From Kalaharituber pfeilii (lineage: Eukaryota; Ascomycota; Pezizomycetes; Pezizales; Pezizaceae): DNA of 64,000 nucleotides. The notes below the pieces were generated by a model that saw only the letters and a program-made list of their open reading frames with translations, searched no databases and was not told where the DNA came from. This document shows positions 57,012-64,000 of the stretch, piece by piece (position 1 is the first letter of the stretch; each line of letters opens with the position of its first letter). Location: NCBI GenBank assembly GCA_015179045.1, contig WHUZ01000027.1:124001-188000 (forward strand), read 5' to 3'. The translations under genes and the position numbers were made by a program.

Positions 57012-58232
57012 TCACCTTCCTGTTGTGAGGTCCACAAACTCAATAACTCCCGCCACCTTACCTTCAACCACTATTCCCACCACAAGACTCTTCAACCTAC
57101 TCACACACCCTGCAGATGGCTCTGTTCCGGATGCCATTATCCACCTTCGCGCTTCGTCAATGGTTGCATCGCCGGGAACTTTAACCCACTCTGTAGCTGG
57201 CACTACCAACGCCAGGCTCTTGTCCCTGAAGTCCAGCATCGGGTCCTTAACACCCTGCAGCAACCGTGGAGGAATAACCTCATTCCGCGCCGTCCGCAAC
57301 CACCCTTTGGGAGACCGCACAGCTAGAAGCAGGCAGTCCAACACCCGCACCTGATTCACAGGCAACCACATATCACTCTCACTGTCCTCTGGTATCATGG
57401 GAATATCTGTCAACAAAACAGCCATATCTGATACCTTCATGCTGACTTTGCCGATATTTAGGCCAATGGCCCCACCAGGATGATTGCGCCGGAAGACCTC
57501 GCGGGATCCACCTGCCTCGCCACCATGCATGACCTTTGAAACAGCCAAGGCGAGGGCATCAGTCAGTGCTAAGGTGACTGTCGTAGAGGTAGTAGGAGCT
57601 GGTAAACCAAAAGATATTTCCTCAGTCTCTGGGACTGGCGCAGGAAGTAATATGGTATTAGATTGTGATGTCGTCAATTTCGTGGTATTATATAGTGTAT
57701 GAGACGTTAGAATTATTCGTGTCATATGTTGCGGAAGATATGGAAGAAGCGTCAAAAGCTCTGGAGTATTGCCGGAATAGGTAATCATGAGAATTATATC
57801 CTTCTGTAACCTCCATCAACACTAAGATTTCACTACAATCGAGGAAAGCATAAAACGCACGGGTCGTAGTACGCCGAGGTCACCATGTAATGCCTCAACA
57901 GGGTGTAACAATATCGTCAATAAGCCAAGACTGTTCATTGTGGCAACGAATTTGTCCCCTATTTTGCAACTCTTCCCAACTCCTATCACCACTAGCTTTC
58001 CTCCTTGTTGAAGAGAAGTCCTAATGCTATCTACTGCTTTCACGAACCCATTGCGAGCAATGGGATCAGTAGCGTATAGCCTAGACAGGTGCGATAACGC
58101 CGTTGCCTCGGTGGAAAGGACATGAGAAGCAACGTAGAGTATCTGCTCACTCTGGGGGTCTGACTCGGCTGTTGGAGGGGTTATCGGAAGCTCGATAAGC
58201 TGGGTCGATGCTGAAGTGAATGTCGCAGGCAT
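57012..58232 (-). CDS. SIS-domain sugar-phosphate isomerase-like protein (KpsF/GutQ type)
   Basis: SIS domains bind phosphosugars; bacterial KpsF/GutQ/KdsD convert ribulose 5-phosphate to arabinose 5-phosphate. Two exons (58232-57861 and 57803-57012) sum to 1164 nt, or 387 aa. The N-terminus has a helical part (LYVASHVLSTEATALSHLSR). The SIS fold is GGKLVVIGVGKSCKIGDKFV, ATMNSLGLLTILLHPVEALH, GDLGVLRP, and over the intron KDIILMITYSGNTPELLTLL, with the sugar-binding S-G-N-T. FRRNHPGGAIGLNIGK precedes the C-terminal half, which takes the place of the bacterial CBS pair (ALVVPATEWVKVPGDATIDE, LVVGIVVEGKVAGVIEFVDL) but is diverged. Fungi do not make KDO lipid A, so the substrate here is unknown. 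The gene is intact. Confidence 0.87.
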
Positions 58233-60396
58233 GATTCAACGCAGAATATGTTAGAAGGTCTCATATAGATTCTTTATGAAAGCTTTGTTTAAGCTTTGAA
58301 GTATATTTCTGGGGGCAAGCGGGCATTCCGGCCCGGAGATTATAAACAATTCGCCATCCGAGTTCCGACTCAGCGGGGAGTGTGAAAAGCCTTCAAGCCC
58401 TGCGCTTCAGGGTTTGTTAGCGCCAGTGGGTGTTTTATGTCAAGTAGGGCGAACTGCACTGGAGAAGTACGCGGATAGGACGGGGAAACGCTATTTTGCT
58501 TCGCCGCATAACAAATCACACCCAGAAGCACAAGAGACCCGTCGTATAGCACACTTGTTAGTCTACGATGTAGTGGAAACTGAGATGGGTAGGATAGAGC
58601 AAAATACAAGTTATTAGGTGGGGTATCCGAGATCGCTGCCTGCGGACATCCCACCAACTGGGGCAGCGCCTTCTAGAACAGTTTCACATTACTGCTTATA
58701 AATTCACAGTACCCCTCCACCCCTCCACCCCTCCACCCCTCCCCTCCCCCGACCTCTCCGCTGCCACGGGATCACGGCCTGGCTTACAACTATCGAGTAT
58801 CTAATCCGGTGTTTGGCTAGACACTGTTAATGCGTCATCCACCGCCGCGATGGCGACAAGATGCGCAATCCTGACCAATCATTCCTTAGAGACGTTGTAG
58901 CAATGAATACATTGTCCAGAAAACTGTCACATACCCCACATTCACGTGCCCGGCGCAGATTCCGTTGAGATACTCCTTGAACTGGCAAGTCCCAACTTCA
59001 GATGGAAGCCTCAAACCTATATTCCTAGTTTTGCACAAGTCAATGTAATCTAGATTGCTTTTAGGGTTAATCAATCCCCTCTTAATGTTCAGTCAGAGCA
59101 AGGGTTGGTGGGAGGGTTCTTAAGATCCAGTATTCTCGATGTAAACAAATCACAGGTAACGGTAAATATCGCATTGCATCACCTGGAACGAATCCCGCAC
59201 GATGAGAGGTGCCTATACGGGTTCGAGAGTAGCCGAGTCTCAGAATCTCTAAGCCTCACCATATAAAAAGTGGGAGGTTTCAGAAAGATTCACCGACACT
59301 TAGCTGATATCTTCAAAGTGATATCATAAACGTATGAGATTAGCAGAAGGATTTGAAATAAAATATGAGAGACCGCATCCAATACAGGGATGTACAGGCG
59401 AGGCACAGTAACCCAGCTGTAGCCTTCGAATAGAGACAGCGGGACTTATCCTCCCGTTTTTATGACAAATGGTAGGCGCACGTGCATTGTCTATGACGCT
59501 TTAGGGTTTGATTGCCTAAAAGTGCGTGGATAGGGAATAAAGAATACGAGTTGAAGCTTATGCAACAACTAAAGGCACAAAGCGCGTATACAAGGCAAAG
59601 AGAAGAAGGCGCGATGAAGCTGAATGAGAGTAGAAGATTTCGCTTGAGTTTTTATATGATAAACGAAGTCTAAATCACACGGCGAGATGTTGGTGTTCGA
59701 CTGACGATGCCATATCTCACCATGCAACATGTGCTGCGGTTACCGAATCGGTAGTCCGTATGTCGCAGAGTCTCGCAGGGAGCCGGTATGGCCCGCATAG
59801 ATGACCCTGCGGTCACACTGCATTGGCCATGCCCCGAGACAGGGACAAGCGTCACGGTGTGCAGATGCAGATCGCGAATGATGGAGCTTAGTCTGGTCAT
59901 GATCTCGTTCAAACTGCATTCCTCACACCGTACGTGTGCACGGTAAACATATGAGCAGGTGCTAGTACGATAGGTAGTACGAGGACAAGCTTACAGTAAT
60001 AGTAATAAACGTGATCATCCAGCATGATGAGTTTATTAAGGGAAGGAAACAATGACATGTTGAGCACAAAACAAAGAAAAAAAACAACAATGAAGCCATA
60101 AAATGGAAGCAACTATAAGTATGAAAAATGTAGGCCTACATAAACACGAAAACACCTCGCGCACAATACACCTTTCAAACCTAGGTACACAACAAGAGTG
60201 AAGTGAGTAGAAACCAACGTCGCCTACCGACCAAAGAACTCTGCACTATCTTGTGAACACTGCAAAAAACCAACAGGAGATACTGTAATACAAATGTTGT
60301 GGTACAACGCTCCAAAAATGCCTATGCCTATGCATATGCTTGTATGGACTCGTCTAATTAAATGGTAAGTATAATAAGACAACCACTGAAGAGATA
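58233..60396. other. Gene-free 2.2 kb
   Basis: No gene is seen. A CCCCTCCAC-type tandem repeat lies at about 58710-58745. The rest is unremarkable. It includes the promoter of the SIS gene. Confidence 0.5.
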
Positions 60397-62172
60397 TCAG
60401 ATCTCGGCCCAGGCGCCCATTCCGGCGCAGCTACCGCCACCAACACTTCCGACGCTTGATTCAACCTCCCAGTAATAGCCCTTGCTCAAACTGCTTGTAG
60501 GGGCAGTAGTTGCACCACCACCGATCCCAGCACTTGCATTGCCTTGCGAGCCCTTTGAGAGCCGTTTGTTCGTTTTGGTGCTCTGACTTGCACAGCTGCT
60601 GCCATTCCTGTATCCTCCGAATCCCAGCATGCCCCAAGAATTTACCATGTAGCTCTGGCCGGAATGGGAAGACACAGAACCGTTTCGACGCTGTTGGCCC
60701 CTCCGTTGTATAAGTGGGTGCTGATGGTAAAATGACTTGTGGCTCTCTGTAACAGGAGGCTTTCGTGCTGTTCGAGGCGAATTTGAGTGTGACGATGACG
60801 ATGAAAACCGAGATTTGAGATAGGAGAAGAATACTTTGACCCCAAGTTCTTGTTCCCAATATTCTTTGCGCATTTGTGCTTCGATTCTCGCTTCGGTTTC
60901 CGCATTATGTTGATCGTCATCGCCCATGAATTGCATTTTCCGTCCGTAGCTGGAATCTGGCCTTGCGTTGGAAAGAGTCGGTGTGAACTCAATATCTGTG
61001 GAGGCATCCATAGGACCAGTGGAAACCATCGAACGGGAAAGTGCCGCAACTGGCTGCTCTTTTGGCTTGGGAGTTTTGGTTCCCTCAGTTTCCAGCTCAT
61101 TTCTGATTTGCGATGCATTCCATCGAGGATATGTTGAGAAAGCCCCTTGTGTAGGATGGATCGTATAGTGCTGTATCAATATCCCAAGTTCTCTTGCTAT
61201 CCTTTCGAGTAAACTTCTTTCCCAGCTAACCCCAATGGTCTCATCATTAATACGGGTGTCTGCCGGGCTGTTTTCAGATGGCGGTAAGCTTTCCCCAAAA
61301 ATGACCTCTAGCACGTCATCGTCTATACCCATTATATCTCTCATGAGACTTCTAGTAACTCTTCTCCAGAACGTTTCCGGAACTTCGATGTCACTCTTCT
61401 CCTCTTGTTGGCCTAATGTAGTATTTTCATTATTGTCCTCTTCATCGAACATCATGCTGGCCTCCAACTCTTCGCGCCTCTGTTCTTTACTTTGCACACT
61501 TGTTCCTGATTTTGCCTTCCGATTTCTAGCCATTTCCATTTCCTCCATAAAAGCGGCGCTATGCTCCATTCGCCATTTTTGGATTCTGGAATTCACATCA
61601 TTGGTGTGGTCAAATAGCTTGCTATGAGCCGCAAGTAATTGAAGTGACTCCTGTAGTGAAGCGACTCCGGACATCAGCACCGTCTCATCATCCTGTGATG
61701 TTAATGGTTGGAACATTCCGCTTCCATCGTGAGTCGGAAGCAGAAAAGGATCCTGTCTTTGCTGCTCTATGAATGGTCCTAATGAATCTTCATATCCCTC
61801 ATTCTCCATTTCGCCCTCCTCGTATTCTTCACGCTGTTCTTCCACTGTTCCCTCCTCTTCTGTTTCCGTCTCGTATGAAGCATCATGCGTGCCACTCAAT
61901 CCGCTCCCTATCTCTTCTGTCCAAAACTCACTGTGTCCTGCATCATTAATTCCGATCTCGGTAGCTGTAAAGTTGCTTGGCTCCACAGTCACTGAGGGCG
62001 AAAACACCACCCACTCCTCCTCTTCCTGCTGTGGATGATATGGGCGGGTTTGCCGCGGGAACGCTGGGCTGGCTGGAGATTCGCGATACAAGTCGTGGTG
62101 ATCTGGGGTTGGATTGGTCTGAATGGATGACACCTGACGGCGCCTTTCAGCCGTTGGAGGTTGAAAGGCCAT
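60397..62172 (-). CDS. Uncharacterised acidic, Ser-rich protein (591 aa)
   Basis: I do not recognise a family. It is one intronless frame of 591 aa from MAFQPPTAERRRQVSS to GAWAEI. The coding call rests on length, uniform composition and low-complexity blocks typical of disordered fungal proteins. The N-terminus has EEEEWVVFSPS and an acidic block (YETETEEEGTVEEQREEYEE). A helical, conserved-looking middle follows: ASLQESLQLLAAHSKLFDHT, NSRIQKWRMEHSAAFMEEME, then FWRRVTRSLMRDIMGIDDDV and SLLERIARELGILIQHY. The C-terminus is basic and Ser-rich (SSSSSHSNSPRTARKPP), then Gly-rich with an aromatic end (LSKGYYWEVESSVGSVGGG). There is no signal peptide or membrane segment. A regulatory or scaffold role is possible but not shown. 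Confidence 0.82.
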   Translation of the reverse strand: MAFQPPTAERRRQVSSIQTNPTPDHHDLYRESPASPAFPRQTRPYHPQQEEEEWVVFSPSVTVEPSNFTATEIGINDAGHSEFWTEEIGSGLSGTHDASYETETEEEGTVEEQREEYEEGEMENEGYEDSLGPFIEQQRQDPFLLPTHDGSGMFQPLTSQDDETVLMSGVASLQESLQLLAAHSKLFDHTNDVNSRIQKWRMEHSAAFMEEMEMARNRKAKSGTSVQSKEQRREELEASMMFDEEDNNENTTLGQQEEKSDIEVPETFWRRVTRSLMRDIMGIDDDVLEVIFGESLPPSENSPADTRINDETIGVSWERSLLERIARELGILIQHYTIHPTQGAFSTYPRWNASQIRNELETEGTKTPKPKEQPVAALSRSMVSTGPMDASTDIEFTPTLSNARPDSSYGRKMQFMGDDDQHNAETEARIEAQMRKEYWEQELGVKVFFSYLKSRFSSSSSHSNSPRTARKPPVTESHKSFYHQHPLIQRRGQQRRNGSVSSHSGQSYMVNSWGMLGFGGYRNGSSCASQSTKTNKRLSKGSQGNASAGIGGGATTAPTSSLSKGYYWEVESSVGSVGGGSCAGMGAWAEI

Positions 62173-64000
62173 CTTAGGCAGTTGGTTGCGGGAGAAAGCT
62201 ATTTACTGGAGAACAAAGTAGGGTATTTCTCGTTGAGGCACCCGGGGACGCTTTCAATTCGACAGGCTGCCGTCCAGCTGTAAGTTATATGCTCAGGCCC
62301 GAGAAGCTCATCGACAAAAGGGGAAAGCTCACACTGCAGCTCAGGACGACACTAGCCAGTTTTGTCGCCCAAGCAAGTCAACAATAACTCGCGATGTCAA
62401 AGCCCAGAGATAAATGAACAAATGCGATGGGTATCGAATGCAAGCCTGGCGATCACGGATTCTGGAGCTAATAGCGGATATTCTGAGTGGGGCGATATGG
62501 ATCAGGCCGGCGGGGTCACGTCGGCGGGTTGATTTGGTGTGGTGATTGCGATTCGTGCTCCAGCAGTGAAACAACCGACCTCGATGCCCTGCAGCGAAGA
62601 GGCAGTCGCGACGTTTCTGCCTTCGCCCTTCACTCTCCAGTCCTCTGCGTAAAATTCTTTAATTGAATTATCGTCTGGCAGCGCCCTGTGCTAAGGCTCG
62701 CTCAAACTGAAGGCTATCGCGCTACTATGGTATGTTAGTATTACCAGGGTGGGATAATAAGTAGCACTGCGCATGAGCAGGGAATCCGGGAAGAGATAGC
62801 GTCACTGGCTGAACTAGATCGTTATTTGGCTGCTGGGAGGCTCGTTCTTGGTGGGGGGACTTGAGAGAGGGGGAACATACTGTATATTGCTTGTCGATGT
62901 GTGTGCGGAATAAACTTGTGTGAGGGGTCGGCATGGGGGATGGGGTTGCTTCTTCAGACCCTCTAGATGGTCTTAACCCCACCAGACCGCTCAACCCAGT
63001 GTCATCACTCTGAGAACCGGATGAATCACTAGTTGATCTATTCTACCGAGAACCAGGGCAGCGAAGTGGACAAGTTAGGAGGAGGGAAGAGCACTTCCTG
63101 AACACCCTTATTGCTCGAGAAAAATACTACGTAGTGGCATGACCAAATGATCCACAGCTAGACTCGGGTTCAAGTTGCGGAAAAACGACAGCCTGATTTG
63201 GGCGAACAAGAGCGCCTGTTGATCTGGTGAACTTTGTGTGACTACCAGTCAATGGGAAAACCAAGGAGAGTTTGATGAAGGCTGCACCGATAACATCAAC
63301 ATAAGATTCCGAAACACCCCATCGTAGCTGCGAGTGCAAAGGCAGAAGCGTTTGTACCTGACCAGTGAGATAGCCCTGAAAATCGCACTGTGGCTCACTT
63401 AGGTCAGGCAGAATGCATATATTGGGTGAGGTCAAGAGAGAGAAGCTAGCTACTGACATGTAACATAGACCACATGAGGACGTCATATCACTAGAGGAAA
63501 TGCGCGCCATCGCGGTATCTCGATACCGCTCATCCCCTTGTCGTACGTCCCTTGGCGCGTGTCCAAGGCGGCGTATAGGCGAAGCAGGTCTTGCCGTGTA
63601 GAGCGCATACCCTACCTGTATGCCCGCCTGACGGAGACATGTTAGATGAAGACATGAATTGGATGACTGGGACCATTTCGTCAGACAGAGTCGAGTATTA
63701 ATTCCTAACGTCCATCTGCAAGAGCTCCTTATGTATGACTATGGTGAAGTATGTAGTTGGCTCGGTACCAGAACAACTTTCCCTAACTTATGAAGTGAAC
63801 CATGTGCAGGGTTTTATGCAGAAGCTATCTGGCACGTCGGAAGAGCTGACCTGACGAGCCGAACGGCTGCAGCAACAGGAGTCTGCTGCCCCGACCCTCT
63901 CCTACGGTAGAACCGCAATCAGGTGATGGATCAAACTTCAGACGAATGGATAGGTGAAGTATCAAATGGGCTGAGTCTTTGACATGGGACGCTGCTGACC
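62173..64000. other. Gene-free end of window
   Basis: I see no gene that I can support. A 127-codon minus-strand frame (63127-63510) has no recognisable motif and is within the range of chance here. The promoter of the 60397-62172 gene lies in the left part. Confidence 0.45.

Noticed and set aside
63127..63510. 127-aa minus-strand ORF
   Set aside because: No motif, no supporting exon, within chance.

Overview
The window is nuclear DNA of a filamentous ascomycete, most likely Pezizomycotina. The evidence is short spliceosomal introns of about 45-90 nt with GT...AG ends, fungal-type versions of CCT5, Luc7, Srp1, Dos2, Flc, Scj1, Dcd1, Prp2 and HP1, wide gene spacing, and a Tc1/mariner fossil plus small non-autonomous elements between genes. 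I cannot name the species. No operon, CRISPR array, rRNA gene or convincing tRNA was found.

Layout: 1-5060 has no gene I can support. 5061-7590 (-) is the chaperonin subunit CCT5. It is divergent from an HP1 chromodomain protein (8060-9185 +), followed by the U1 snRNP factor Luc7 (10018-11058 +). 12938-15905 (-) is a very large, repeat-rich RGG/Trp protein. 16688-18263 (-) is a BSD-domain (Dos2-like) protein, and 18595-19631 is a broken Tc1/mariner transposase. 20276-21431 (+) is an Srp1-like splicing factor. 23633-27224 (-) is a DDHD phospholipase. 28826-29934 (+) is a Yippee-type zinc protein. 33016-35374 (-) is an Flc/TRP-like membrane protein. 37995-38788 is a non-autonomous DNA transposon with perfect 24-bp inverted repeats and an internal Myb/SANT-like ORF. 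41374-42754 (+) is a tail-anchored protein of unknown function. 44786-46145 (-) is the ER-lumenal Hsp40 Scj1, with an apparent 1-nt frameshift. 47020-48406 (-) is dCMP deaminase. 49484-50360 (+) is a cyclophilin. 50639-51266 (-) is a proteasome assembly chaperone 3-like protein. 52609-56079 (-) is the DEAH helicase Prp2, with a 99-bp MITE just upstream. 57012-58232 (-) is a sugar-isomerase (SIS) protein, and 60397-62172 (-) is an uncharacterised acidic/Ser-rich protein. 62173-64000 holds nothing I can support.

The genes are mostly housekeeping: protein folding (CCT5, Scj1, cyclophilin), splicing (Luc7, Srp1, Prp2), chromatin (HP1), lipid and nucleotide metabolism (DDHD phospholipase, Dcd1) and proteasome assembly. 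I see no gene cluster with one shared function.

The least expected signals are four. (1) Two tiny perfect palindromes (19 and 24 bp) share the arms TAGTCTC/GAGACTA, and each is flanked by its own exact 9-bp direct repeat, as if they were ultra-short transposon insertions. (2) The RGG protein carries about 15 evenly spaced Trp residues in an Asn/Thr-rich repeat, resembling an Argonaute hook. (3) The TIR element has many subterminal ATAACC/GGTTAT motifs. (4) GC-rich, then pyrimidine-rich, blocks lie directly before at least five gene starts. All coordinates and splice sites were read by eye. Exon lengths summing to a multiple of three were checked where stated.
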